This document shows positions 11,101-22,000 of a stretch of 64,000 nucleotides of DNA, piece after piece. The stretch comes from Cyanophora paradoxa. Taxonomy: Eukaryota; Glaucocystophyceae; Cyanophorales; Cyanophoraceae. The stretch spans positions 124,001-188,000 of the forward strand of contig QPMI01000104.1 of assembly GCA_004431415.1 (NCBI GenBank), given 5' to 3'. Position 1 is the first letter of the stretch. Every line of letters begins with the position of its first letter. Under the pieces are notes generated by a model. That model was not told the DNA's origin. It saw only the letters and a list, made by a program, of their open reading frames with translations, and made no database searches. Made by a program: the position numbers and the translations under genes.

Positions 11101-12974
11101 GGGGGGGGAGGGTGGAGCGTGAGAAGGGTGCACGGTTGCGCGCGAGGGGTACGGCGCCGGCTCCGCGGACCCTCTTGATGTCCTCGTACCCGGCGAAGCT
11201 CGTCCAGTCGAGGCCAAGCGCGGCGGAAGGGGCGCCGCCGCCCGCCCCCGTCTGCTCGGGCCTCCGGAAGACCTGATCGAAGGGGTACGGATTTCAATAC
11301 GTGTACGCCTTGCCGGGGCCGATCCCCGCGGCATCCAGAGAGGGGTACGCGCACCCTGAGCCCCATGGCCTCGAGCTGGGCCTCCGCCTTGGCGGATTCG
11401 CCGTACCCCTCCGCGGCGCGGCCTGGGGGCGCGGCGGCCGCGGGCTCGCGCGGGAGTCAGCTGGGCCTAAGGATGCGGGCTTTGGATCTGGATGGCGGCC
11501 GCGGGCCGCGGAGCACCTTGGAGAGCTCATAGGGGCGGAGCGCCTCTTCCAGGGCCCGGCGGAGCGCCTCTTCGCTGCGGAACGGCGCCTCCTAGGTGGG
11601 CGGGGTACGAGGTCAGCGGGTGGGGGGCGGGGGCGGGGGCGGGGCCGCATCGCAGGGCCGTACCGCGTCTGGGGGCGCGGTGGACCCGGTCTCGTCCAGC
11701 GCCTCGGGCCGCGTGGACGGCGCAGGAGGGGCCGTTGGGGGCGCCGGCGCGTCCTCGGCCGCCGGGGGCGGGGCCGGGGCCGGGGGCGGGTCGTACGAGG
11801 GGCCCGGCGGGGTACCGCCTATCGCCCGCACGAAGAGGTCGGCCCCGCTGCCGAAGGCGCGGCCGATGACGTCACGCGGGTCCAAGTCCCCGAGGCGCCC
11901 GCGGCCCTGCGTTGCGTGGCCTGAGCGGGGGCCGAGGAGGGCGAGCGGGCGGGCGGGGGGTACCCCCGCGCGGTGCCCTGCGTCGTACATTGCCTCTACC
12001 AGCGCGAGCTCCCGCTCGGTGAGGGAGGCGCCGTCTGCGGCGTTCGAATCCAGTCATGATCAGCGCTTGAACTTGCGCTTCAGATCTAGATCGCAAGGCT
12101 ATCATTAAATATTCAAGATCGCCAAGGTCTTCTCTTGCATACGCACGGAATCTCGTATAGACGCTTCCGGAGATAAAGTGCAGGCTGGTGCCCTCGCTCA
12201 AAGCGTCAATCGAGACGTACGGCGCGCGGCGGCCGCCCAAATTGATCGCGATGGATGCGGTATCGCCCGAGGCTGGGCGGGCACGCGCTCGTGATCAGGC
12301 AGGAGCTCGTCCAATTCGATTCAAAAGTAATGCGCAGGGCGTCGCGCGTATATACGCACCGGACGCATTCTGCACAGAAGAGGGGCCGAGTTGGGCCGCG
12401 GAGAAAGCAACCTCGGCCAGGACCCGCAGCGCGTCCGCGTCGCGTGGGAGAGAGAAGCTGACCATGAGGCTCACGACAGCTGATCCAGAAAAGGCGCTGG
12501 TTGAGCGGTCCTCTTTGATGCGGAAATCGCTGGCGGCCGCTGCGCATGCGCATGCGCGCGCGCGCGCGCGCTCTCGGGTCAGCCACCAGGTGTGTGCGCG
12601 CGGATCGGACACCGCAGCTTACGTTCGAAAGTGCGGAACCGTTGATTGAGTCTTTGAAGAATGCTAGCGGCGCCAGCGATGGCCTGCCGACGCTCCTCGA
12701 GCCTGCGCTTCACTTCGCTCATCGGGAGCTCGCGGTCGGCGTCGCCGTTGGCGTCCGGCCGCTCATCGGGCATTGCAACGCTCGCCGCGCCGCGAACATG
12801 TACAGCCGCAGCTGCGCTTTCCGCGTGCACGCTTGAACCACTTCCGACGCGTACGCCAAAGAGCCACGGGCGCTGTCGCTCCCTCCGGCCCTCATATCGG
12901 AGCGCGGTATGAGCCGCACACGTGCGCGAGACCGCGGCGCGCCGAAGGTGCGAGCTCGTTGCTCGGGCCAACAT
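8172..12974 (-). CDS. AAA+ ATPase of a plant-type organellar family
   Basis: A single AAA module is spread over many short minus-strand exons. In order from the 5' side: GYEDIKRV near 11170; VEDAVVLSFRYPSLFESVR near 11030; Walker A TGKTFMARILAAQCD near 10800-10840, split by an intron before it; pore-loop-like YLPLESIMTKWYGESERNL near 10600-10730; Walker B VLLFVDEVDALGPSRD near 10440-10490; sensor/linker ESSRRLMSTLLRHVDGFGAT near 10330; VVLVGATNRPEDLDAALL near 9910; SRFDLVVRFELPDAAARAA near 9400-9450; FAGRDIRD near 8900; AERAFASGLVRRAA near 8430. The order and the YGESER..ATNR..SRFD..GRDIRD pattern match plant AAA ATPases annotated as Cdc48-like. The 5' exon (MLARATSSHLRRAAVSRTCA) is Arg/Ala/Ser-rich, like an organellar targeting peptide. 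Pro-rich C-terminus; stop at 8172-8174. Confidence 0.75.
8460..10035 (-). repeat. AAGCTTA/GGCTTA word-rich introns of the AAA gene
   Basis: Between AAA exons the sequence is dominated by reiterated short words such as GCTTATAGGCTTAAG, AAGCTTAAG and GAGCTAAGC (about 8465-8530, 8620-8715, 8965-9330, 9950-10030). The repeats are imperfect, largely palindromic around AAGCTT and AGCT, and alternate with coding exons near 8900, 9400 and 9910. A similar AGCTTA stretch lies at 6950-7085 in the F-box gene. I saw no coding potential inside them. Confidence 0.65.
10987..11110. repeat. Paired poly-G tracts in an intron/exon border region
   Basis: Two runs of about 18 G residues (near 10988-11005 and 11091-11108) flank the exon encoding VEDAVVLSFRYP on the minus strand. 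There they read as poly-C pyrimidine tracts of introns. Similar tracts lie near 9726-9747, 24480-24508 (C on plus) and 33196-33218. Their exact lengths are likely unreliable in the assembly. Confidence 0.6.
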
Positions 12975-13209
12975 TTTGTGAACGAAGCTGATGTACCCCC
13001 CCGGGGCCCCCCGGCCCGGCGCATACGCATATGCATGCCTTCAGGCCTGCTCGAGCGCGCATTCGAAATCCTTACATCTCAGTCTGTTCAATATTTACAA
13101 TGATCATGATGCGCTGCGCATGCAGCTGGCTGCAGCTTGATTCGAGATCCTTGCTGCTCACTGCTCACTGCTCCTGCGCGCGGAACAAGTATGATCAGCG
13201 CCCGCCTCG

Positions 13210-15491
13210 CTACAGCTGCAGTTCGATATGCTTGATTACGAATCCAAGGCGCGCGCGCACCAGCTTGATCGCCGCGGCGCGCCGCTCGATCTCCTCCGCG
13301 TCCACACCGGCGCCCTTGCGGGGCGCCTCGGCGCCCGGGCCGGCCTTCCCCTGGCCCTGGCCCTGCGGCGCCGGCGGCCCGCCCTCCCACTCCTGCCGCT
13401 CCCCCTCCCGTAGCTGCCGCTGCTCCTGCCGCTGCTCCCCCTCCTGCCGCTCCTGCTCCTCCTGCCGCTCCTGCTGCTGCTGCTGGTGCCTCTCCCCCTC
13501 GCGAACATGCTCTCGCTCCTCGGCCGCCCTGATCGAGGCTCGGGATCAGAACAGAAGAAAAGGAAAGCGGATCAGGTTTAGAGGGCCCGGGCTCGGGCCG
13601 GCCCGGTTTGGGAGCTGTGAGCAGAGAGGCATATATCTGGATCTAGATCTGGATCCGAGGCGCACGGGCCGGGCCGGCCCCCGAGCCGGCGATAAAGCGG
13701 CTTAAAGAGGCTCGCTCGCTCAGATTTGAACTCGCTCAGATCTGATCTGAGCGGGACGCGGCCGGGCTAGGGGGGTCGTAGAGCGGAACAGGGCGGCTCA
13801 GATCTAGATCCGAGGCGCCCGGACCGGGCCGGCAGGGCCGGGCCGGCCCCCGGGCCCCGCGGCGCCCGGGCCCGGTTCGATTCGGGAGCTAAGAGCAGAG
13901 CGGTGCAGATCTAGAGAAAAGGCGCTGGGGGCTGACGGCGCACCAGCGCTTGAAGGCGTTGATGGAGGAGGGGCTGTACCCCGGCTGCACCTCCCCGCTC
14001 GGCCGCCTGTGCCCCGAGAGCGTGATCGTGAGATCCTCTCGTTCGAACGCGAGCACGGGTTCCGGTCGCGCACTTGATCACGAGGACGGGTACGGGGCTG
14101 TTGTGGACGAGGTAGTCCGATCTGGCGCGGGTTCGAGTCGGGCCGGGGCGCTTTCGGCGTGGCGAGGGGCGAGCACGTGGATCCCAGCACGAGTCTGCGC
14201 GGGAGGGCGCGAGATCAAGTTAGAGCCCTCTACAAGCCTCCAAGAAAAGATCGAAAGCCGCGCCTCTTGACGGCGCCGAGGCCGCGGGAGCCGACGACGA
14301 CCAGGTCGATCTTGTCCTCGGGCGAGCGCGAGGGCGACCGCAGCAGCTGCGCACGCGCGGCGGGCCGGGGCCGTGGGCGCGGGGCGGATCGCTGAGCGTG
14401 CGCGCCCGCCTCGCGCAGCCTCGGCGCGAGCGCGCACGTCCATGATCTGCACGGATCGAGTCAGAAACCTCGGCCAAGAGCGAACGAAATCAAATCGCAG
14501 ACCGTCTCCCGCGGGGGCCCGATAGCGGTCAGGTACCGCACCTCGATCTGCGCATGCCCGGCCCGTCGCCTCGGAACGCGGGCCGCGCGTTTGGCCCCGG
14601 CGGCGCGCGCGCGCACGCCGCAGTCGCGGATCTGGGCGGCGTGCTTGCGAAGGATCGCGTCGCTGCGCTTCTTCGCCGCCTTCACCTGCGCGAGATCGAA
14701 TTTAAATCCGGATTCAAAATAGGCTCAGCGCGCTCGAGTCCGGGATCCTCCGCCTGGCCGCGGCCGCACCATGATTTCGTAGAGCTGCGCCTTTGTCAGT
14801 GCGAGAGGGGCGGGCGATCGATATCGGAAGTCGAACGTGCCTCTGGGATGTAGCCTGTGTGCCATCGTGCCGGCGCCGGCGCCGCGCCCGGTTCGGGGCA
14901 GGCGTTCAGGCCGAAGCGCGCCGGACGGTGCGCGAGAGCGTGGCTCGCAATCGAGAGGGGGCGCGGACCGACGAACGGCGTGGTGATATTGCGAGGTCAA
15001 GGAGCGCAGAGGCGGTCTATGTCAGCACGGAGGGAAGCTGCGAACGCAGCGAGCTGCGCAGGCGCGGGCACGTGCACGCCTTCCGAGCGCTCTGGCGCCG
15101 CGAGCGCTGCGCGGAGACGACGCTGCGGATCAGTCCTGCGGCGAGCGGCGATGGCGGGGGGCCCTCGGATGCTCTCATGCACCGCCGAGGCGGGTAGGAT
15201 ATGAGGGAAAGAGGGCGGCAGACGACACTTCCTCCGCTGCGCATGCGGCCGGCGCGCGTCGATCGTCGTTCAGAGTTTTGTTGGTCGAGGGCGCGCGGCG
15301 CGCCGACTCCGGCCAAAGCGAGTTATCTTGAAGCGCTCCGCGAAGCCGCACGCACTCGCGCAGAAGAGGACAACGCGGTCTCCCGGGCGAAGCAGCGTGT
15401 CGAGGGCGGTGTCCACCGCCTCGTCCGACGCCCGCGATCCGTCTACACAGATGAGCACGGTGCAGGGGCGCTTCGCCGCGCCGCTCGCCAT
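13210..15491 (-). CDS. Universal stress protein (UspA-type) with Gln/Glu-rich C-terminal tail
   Basis: The first exon (ATG 15491) encodes KRPCTVLICVDGSRASDEAV, a typical first strand and nucleotide-binding Asp of the Usp fold, then LLRPGDRVVLFCAS. Later exons give VRYLTAIGPPRETVCDLIS near 14520, IDLVVVGSRGLGAVKR near 14270 and SDYLVHNSPVPVLVIK near 14090. The last two match the Usp signature GxxG...S-x-YL..NSPVPVLVV. Usp proteins bind ATP/AMP and act in stress responses. A last exon (about 13545-13210) is appended, rich in Q/E/R (EREHVREGERHQQQQQERQE), ending KLVRARLGFVIKHIELQL and a TAG at 13210-13212. Joining this tail to the Usp domain rests on strand, spacing and a possible acceptor near 13545. 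The tail could instead belong to a separate small gene. Confidence 0.65.
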
Positions 15492-15885
15492 TTTCGCTGC
15501 TGTTCCCACGTTTACACCGTACCCTGCTGGCGCGAACTCCGAACTCGGAACTTCGCCAAAGTTGAATTCGAAGCTGCAGCGCAGCCGGACGAATGCGCGG
15601 CGCGCAGTTCGCTCCATCGGCTTGGGCGCCACATCCATGGGTCCAGCGCGCCCCGGGGCCGGGTCGCGCGGCCGTGCAGTCGCACCCGTTCGCAGCGCGG
15701 CCCTCCTCCCGGGCCGCCAGTCGCGGAGCGCGGCAATGTACCTCGAAAGGATTGAGTTTCAGCTCCGGCGGCTTCGCCGGTCGGCCTGTGCCGGTCGCCG
15801 GCGTACGCATCTTGCAATTGGGTGGGATCGGTTGCAGGCGCCCGACAGCGCCGCCGACACCGGCGGTTCATCCTCCGCGCGCGTC
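15492..15885. promoter_or_regulatory. Divergent intergenic region between the USP and CpcT/CpeT-like genes
   Basis: About 394 bp separate two genes transcribed away from each other. Long frames cross it on both strands but show only arginine/alanine-rich translation typical of non-coding GC-rich DNA. No recognisable promoter element was seen. Confidence 0.3.
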
Positions 15886-18407
15886 AATGGAGCAGCACGA
15901 CGAGCCTCTGGGGCTGCTGTCGCTTTTCGTCTCGCACCTCGTCGGCGACTTCGACAACGCGGCGCAGGTGCCGTAGCACCGCTGCCACGTGTACGCCGCG
16001 GGATATCTAACGCCGTATACCAGATCGAGCGCGAGCTCGCGGAGGGGAAGCAGCGGCACCCCGTCTCCAAACACGTCCGCACGCGTTCTCTGCAGCGCAG
16101 CTGTCGCTCTCGCGCTTCGCGCAGCTGAGGCGCCGGCCTCTGCAGGTCACACGCACATTCGTGCCCGACGGGACGCCGGAGGGCGGAGGCGACGGGGCCG
16201 TCTACATCCTCGAGGAGACGTGCGGCCCGGCCCGGCCCGGCCCCCTTTCCGAAGCTAAAGCTTAGCTGGCTTACGCTTAGCTTCCTCTCAGGGACCAGGA
16301 CTGGTCCTACGTGCCCGGGCGCGGCGTGGAGAGCAGGCCCCTCCTCTTCCGCGTCACTTTCCGCGAGGACGCCGGCAGTGCGCGCCCGCCCGAGTCACCT
16401 GAGTCACCTGAGTCACCTGAGTCTGAGGCCCGGCCCCCGCGCGCGGCAGAGGTTCAGCTCCAGAGCCTCAGGCCTCCCGGGCACCTCGTGGGGGGCGACT
16501 TGGAAAGGGCGCGCAGCGTACCACCCCCCCCCCCCCCTCGGCTCCGCTCACTGAACCCCCGCCGGCTCCGCTCACCTTACCCCCTCCAGATACGGAACGC
16601 GGCCGTGGCGAGCGGCGCCCTGCGGATATCCCTCTCCGACCTCGCCCCTTCCCCCTTCCCGCCCTTTCTGTACGACCACGACCCGAGCACGGTACCCCCG
16701 CCCCCCGGCCCAGCTTTCGAACGCCGTACCCCCCGCCCTGACCGCGCTCGCCCAGGGAGACTTCGTGGCAGCTATGGAGGGTCCGACGCAGTCGGGATGC
16801 AGGTACCCCCCCCCTTCGCCCCTCCCCCGCACACGCCCGTACCCCCCTCGCCTTGCATGAAGATTCCCTCGGGGGGGTACGGGGTTGCGAGGGCCGCCTC
16901 TGGCGGCGCCCTTGTGCACCCCACGGGGGACAGTGCGTAGCAGCTTCGTCTTCTACAGCCTGCTGGCGTTCCGGCAAGCCCGGGATCATCGCGCCCGCTG
17001 GCAGCTAGCGCAATCTCGGGAAAGATCGACAGCCGCGCCTGGCGGGTCCGGCGCCGATCTGGGCTCGTCCTGGATCGTACGCCGTGCGCGTAAGGACGCC
17101 CCGGGCGCGGCGGATCCCCCGCGTGCGCGCAGGTTGCTCTTCGGACGCACCATCCAACAGCGCCCGGCAAAGTAGAAGGCGGCAGAGGCGGAGCGAGTAG
17201 GACCATTCCTCCCGCCAGATGACGCCGGCCTCTCGATGACCGGCGGCCGCCGAGGTTCCGCCGCGCGGGGGTCCTCCTGTGCGTCTCCTCCGGCGCCGGG
17301 ACTCTCCTCTCTGCTCCGCTCTCGGGTCCTCGTCCTCCGGCGGCCCGCGTCTCTCTCCTGCGGGCACCCGGGGGCGCCCGCCAGCGGGTCGGCGACGGTG
17401 GAGCCTCGCCGCGGCCGCGCTGCGATCGGGGGCAGGTGTCTGGCGGCGGCGGACTGGTTCTCACGCACTGGTGGCGGGAGCTCGAGGAGGAGGAACCGCG
17501 GCGCGAGGTGGCGGCTCACCCCTGGCAAACCGCTCCAGCGGCGGCCCCGCGCGGGTCGCCGTGGGCGGAGTTGGGGGCGCCGCGCGCCACCCGCAGTCGT
17601 CCCCCTTTCTCTTTCTCTCGTCCTAGATATAGAAGTAGGAGTAGGCGACGCGCGCGACGCTACGTTTCTTTCTTTCTCGTCGGCTATCTCTGAGGTTGGG
17701 TTCCTTCGCAGATCCTTTCCTGCTTTCGTGACTCCTCGTAGGGATATGCCTCGTGCATCCTGGAATATAGGCTATTATGTACTGAGGTGTACGTGGGCAG
17801 GCTATCGGAAAACGAGAACCCTTGCTCCCCGCAGTACATAGGTCTGTTTTTTCAGGACCTTTTATGAGGATGGGCCCATGGGCAGCTGTCTTGCTATTCT
17901 CTACTTGTTAGTGAGGCAGACTGGTAAACTTCGGTTTTGGGTAGATTCGACTTGTCTACTTTCGGAAGGGTCCGGTAGATTGATGTGGTAGTGCCGTCAA
18001 TATACCGTCATTTTTGCAAAAAAAAAACCCCTCGCCTTGCATGAACCGCGTGTCCCAGGCTTGTCTTCCGCGAGACGATCGGCCCGCGCGGTCTGGACGT
18101 TCTCGAAATGCTGTACGCCCCCCAGGACAAGGTGCGGTGCCCATAGTCTCGCCCTCCCGCCCTCCCCGCCTCTTAAGCTCGCCCTAGGCCTCCCCCCTCC
18201 CCGCCTCTTAAGCTCAACCCCCCCCCCCCCCCCCCCCCCCCACATACACACACACACACACACTCCCCCTCCCCTCCCCACGCCGCCGTCCGCCCGACCG
18301 GAGTACACTCTAATAGCGTGGCGCAGGGAGGAGGCGCGCTCACGCCCTACAGCGACCCCATCGAGTACCGCCGCATTATATTAGTTGACAAAAACCCAAT
18401 CAAGTGA
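15886..18407 (+). CDS. CpcT/CpeT-family (phycobilin lyase-like) protein
   Basis: Exon 1 (ATG 15886) encodes LLSLFVSHLVGDFDNAAQ, the usual opening of CpcT/CpeT proteins (a short helix, then G-F/Y-D-N/S-x-A-Q). Next come IERELAEGKQRHPVSKH (about 16017-16070), GAVYILEETCG (about 16180), RDQDWSYVPGR and PLLFRVTFRED (16297-16380), RISLSDL...PPFLYDHDPS (16620-16692) and TALAQGDFVAAMEGPTQSGC (to 16802). Exons 18059-18131 (LVFRETIGPRGLDVLEMLYA) and 18327-18407 (TPYSDPIEYRRIILVDKN) finish the protein at TGA 18405-18407. The 16802/18059 junction is phase-consistent (TGC AG|G CTT). Family members attach or handle bilin chromophores; in organisms without phycobilisomes their role is open. The 1.26-kb intron 16803-18058 is inflated by a retroposed insertion. 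Identification rests on short motifs. Confidence 0.55.
16392..16427 (+). repeat. 9-bp tandem repeat encoding ESP units
   Basis: GAGTCACCT occurs three times in a row (16392-16400, 16401-16409, 16410-16418), followed by GAGTCTGAG. In the CpcT/CpeT-like reading frame it gives ESPESPESPES. It may lie in an exon extension or a retained loop. Confidence 0.85.
16844..16861 (+). repeat. Left 18-bp target-site duplication
   Basis: CCCCTCGCCTTGCATGAA, identical to 18028-18045. It flanks the left (5') end of the inserted element. Confidence 0.85.
16862..18027 (+). mobile_element. Retroposed insertion (1,166 bp) with poly(A) tail inside an intron
   Basis: The segment is bounded by an exact 18-bp direct repeat (16844-16861 and 18028-18045) and ends in a run of 10 A just before the right repeat. 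These are the hallmarks of target-primed reverse transcription. Removing the insert and one repeat leaves an intron of 72 bp (16803-16861 plus 18046-18058) that starts GTACCCC and ends CCCAG, matching the compact introns of this gene, and the flanking exons join in frame. The insert has a GC-rich 5' part with short plus-strand frames (for example 16885-17175 and 17279-17626) that I do not recognise. Its last 330 bp (about 17690-18017) are clearly AT-richer and 3'-UTR-like. Its tail does not resemble that of the long LINE at 53749. It could be a 5'-truncated LINE of another family, a SINE-like element or a processed retrocopy. Confidence 0.8.
18028..18045 (+). repeat. Right 18-bp target-site duplication
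   Basis: CCCCTCGCCTTGCATGAA, directly after the poly(A) run. It is followed by the restored intron end and the acceptor at 18058. Confidence 0.85.
18218..18263. repeat. Poly-C tract followed by a CA microsatellite
   Basis: A run of about 24 C residues is followed by CACATACACACACACACACACAC. It lies in the last intron of the CpcT/CpeT-like gene, where it would form a pyrimidine-rich stretch before the acceptor. Confidence 0.9.
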
Positions 18408-19054
18408 ATTCGACAGTGAACGGGGGCGCGGCGCGGGGCGCGGGTCCGGCCGGCGCCGGCGCAGGCGGCGGGGCGTACAGCAGTCGTCGACGTCAGGCAG
18501 CGGACCCTGCGGGGCGCGCCGGGCGCCGGGGCCCTGGGCCCCTGGGCCCCTGCGGGGCGCGCTGGGCGCCGGGGGAAGGTTGGGGAAGGGGGAGGCGGCA
18601 AGGCCAGTACTAGTACTAGTGCGGGAAAGAGGGAGAAGGGGGGGAGGGGGGGAGGGGGAAGACCGGATGATGAGTGACTGTTGTGCCACGGTGACTATTT
18701 AAACTCGAAAGGCGCCGCCGGTCCTACGGGCGAGGCGGCGGCGGGGGAGGCGGTAGTACACATGTACAATATTATAGATACATATAACTAACTGAACTGC
18801 AGTTATTAACACTGCTGCACTCTATATATATATAATGACATTAAAAAATGATTCAACATCTAGAAATCAAAGCTCCATTCAAATATCAACTCGGCTAGTC
18901 GGCAAGCTGCAGAGTACTACGGTAGGGCACGAATTCGACATGTACAGGGTGAAAGGGGTACCGGCGCGCGCGGTGCCCCCATGAGACAGAAGGGAATAAA
19001 TTAAATGTAGGGGAAATGACGGCCGCGGATAAATATAGAAACAGAGAATGGGGA
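18408..19054. other. Convergent intergenic region
   Basis: About 650 bp lie between the 3' ends of the CpcT/CpeT-like gene (+) and the lipase gene (-). The first half is GC-rich low-complexity sequence (GGCGC/GGGCC and GGGGGA words). From 18755 to 18900 it is AT-rich, with TATATATA. It contains the left arm of a 33-bp inverted repeat (18720-18752). No convincing gene. Confidence 0.5.
18720..18752 (+). repeat. Left arm of a 33-bp inverted repeat
   Basis: The 33 bases beginning GGTCCTACGGGCGAGG occur here and, reverse-complemented, at 24399-24431. The two arms bracket the lipase gene. Flanking bases do not continue the match. Confidence 0.8.
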
Positions 19055-22000
19055 TCAGACAAAAACAAATGAGTCATCCAGCTCCTCCTCATCTGTATCT
19101 TGCGAATTCGAAGGAGGGACGGCCGTGGACGCAGAATTCGAACTGGCGATCGAGGGATTCGAGGCGCCGCCGCCGCCGCCTGCAGCTGCAGCTGCGGCCG
19201 ACTGCGGCGCGTGGCCGCTCTCCGAAGGAGGGACGGCCGGCGCCGTGGACGCGGGAGGCGCGATCGAGACGTCGACGCCAGCTGCAGCGCCGATGCCATC
19301 AAGGCCGCCGCCGGCCGCGGCGGCCGGCTGCGGGGCGTGGCCATGGCCGGCGCTGGCTCGAGCGCGTCCTCGAGCGTTCATGCAGACGACAGCCACGCCA
19401 GCGACCACGGTTGCAGACGTCCGCACGGCGCTAGCAACGAGGACCGCCGTCCGCACGCCCTGATACATGTTGGCGGCGAACAGCACAGGAAGCGCCGCCG
19501 GGCCAGCGCCAGCAACGGCCAGCGGGACGGCGTAGCTGGCGGCTGCAGAGAGGATCGGGGCGGCGAGGGGAGCCGCCGCCACAAGCGCGCCGCCAGCCGT
19601 AGCAGTCACGGCGGTTGCGGCTCCGGCGAGCGCCAGGCCATTGGCGAGCGCCTTCGGGACACCGCTTTGAAGAAACTCGGCTTTCTCCGCCGCGCTGTGT
19701 CGCGGAAGATGCGCATTAATAAAAATAGTTATAGAGCAATTTAATGTTACTACGCTATGGCGAATTCGCATGCACACTACGTATACGTATACTAAGATAT
19801 AATTGATATTGATTAAGTTGGTGGTTATATAATTAATATTAGGTTGAATTCGAACGTGCGCGTACGTTGCGGAGGTCTCGGGAAGGGTTTCCACACGGCC
19901 CGCCACCTCCTCGTCCACGCCCCTCAAGATCGCACTCAGCTGGTCAGGCGGCCCCTTCGACTGCACATGCGCAAGGCATGCATAGGCGTGAGCTCGAACA
20001 AATTTCAAGAAATCAAATCGAAGAGCGCTCACGAAGTAGCGCCGCGTGACCTCGAAGCGGACAAGGCCACCGCTTCCATGTGCAAGGCCCGGGGTCGGGA
20101 TGCGCGAGAGTCGAATATTAATTTGAGAGGTTTTGCGCTCCGGCGCCGACATTGGGAACCACGTGTTGGGCTCGGCGATGCAGTCCTTGATCTGCTCAAT
20201 CGCGAGAGCGGCGAAATTGAAGCCCCCACGCTTGCTTTCGAGCGCGAGTGCCGCGAAGACACTCGCGCCCGCGCGCTGCAGCTGGTCTGCCCGCCGGAGC
20301 GAACGCTTGAGCTGGTGCTCGCTGATGTCGGTCGTTGGAAGGACCAAGATGGCGGCGCGCGGGCCGGCGCCGCCGTCGTCTGCATCTGCCTCTGCAAGAT
20401 CTATAGCTAGAGCCCCGGCTGCCCCGAGCTCCGGATCCAACTCCGGATCCCCGACTGCCTCTTCGAATTCCTCCTCGAGCAGCCGCGCGCCGAAGCGGAC
20501 GGACAGTGGACACTGTGGTGAGTCGACGTCGCTCTTGGTCGGCTCCCTGCACAATTAAGCGTCAGATGGTACGTTAAAATAACTTTAAATTTAACGTGCT
20601 AACACCCGCGACGTACCGACAAGAGACGCCCTTCAGCCTTGCAGCGGCCTTGAGAAATGCATGGCGGCACCCTTGCGTCGGCCCAAAGACGGGAATACTC
20701 TCGGCGATCAGCTGCAGTTGGAACTGAGGGCAAAATCGACGTCATTGCGCTGTATACGTCATGTACAGGCACTGTAATAATAAGCAGCGGTCGCGGCGCC
20801 GGCCCACCTTGCGCTTTTCAAATTCTGAATGAATGATGACGGTCGCGAACGCAGACGAACCAGCGACTTCTCCAAAGTTTACCTACCGTGCAACACTCGT
20901 TAGCAGCCCGTATATTAGTGGGTCATGCTCACAAATTAAACTCCGTCCCTCCCTGGACAAATTAAATCAGATCTAGATATTGAAATTTTCGGGGTTGCAA
21001 AATTGTATAGTGATGTAGCTATGCATATGGGTACCGGTGGCGGTAATTTCGGGGGATACATTATGGGACTCCTCGAATCCGGAGCTCGAACTCAGCAGCA
21101 GCTGCTCGAGCTAATATATATAATTATATAAGGAGCTCCAGCAGGCTGGCCACGCCGTGACGTTGACAGAACGAACCGAAAAGAGAAGGAAGTGCTCCGC
21201 TGCCATGAGATTGTCGTTGTAAGACAGTTCCACAGTCCCTTTCTTTCGACCCTGATACCTGCCACGCGCACGTCACTCATGATAACTGATCATGATCGAT
21301 ATCATTTTGCTCAATTATGTTTCGCGATCAAGAAGCTTATATAATTATTAATTATAAGCCTGTGCATGGAACGCACTCGACGTGAACGGCAGTCGCGACG
21401 AAGAGCCCCTTGCCGCGGATCGCGAAGTCTACCGCGCCGCCCTCCCGCCGAATCCGGGCGCTTGAAGCGTGCTCGTCGACGCAGAAGGTTGGAGCCACGC
21501 GCATTACCGTCACCGGCTCTTCGTTCAACGACCGCGGCCGCTCGCGCCACGTGTGTTTCATGATTAACCTGAGGGCGGTCTGAATTATAATGGAGAGGCG
21601 GCGCCGGCGGCGCCGGGGGCGCGCGGGGCGCGGCCGCCGCGAACTTGCGGATTGTGTCAAGGTATGCAGTCATCTGGTGGCCCGCCTTGATGCTCCACGG
21701 GTTGCGGGATGGCATCTGCGGGACATGTACAAAGAATATATAAACATCGGTAAATATTAGACGACAGCATGCATATGCATAGATATATGAGCACCTTTGG
21801 GTTGACGACGTGATCGTGATCCTTGTCGATGACGACTACAGGCTCTGACCGATCAGCGATGATAAACTGCAGGCAGCAATATTAATTGCAATAAGCGAAG
21901 TGTCTAAAGCTCTCAAAAAACTATAATTGGCGATCTGGCGTGGAAGACCTATAGCTAGGAGGGCGGCTGCAAAAATTGAACATTATAATTATAATTAGTG

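Noticed and set aside
17236-17841. Plus-strand frame inside the CpcT/CpeT-like gene as an extra exon
   Set aside because: It falls within the retroposed insertion bounded by target-site duplications, and the exons on either side join in frame without it.
16786-18090. Long minus-strand frames across 16.8-17.5 kb as a gene
   Set aside because: They give Arg/Pro-rich translation with no motif, run against the surrounding gene and lie mostly in the inserted element.
19055-20554. 499-codon uninterrupted minus frame as a single exon
   Set aside because: The stretch near 19735-19860 is AT-rich and translates to low-quality sequence (NYITTNLININYI), so it is more likely a retained intron between two exons.
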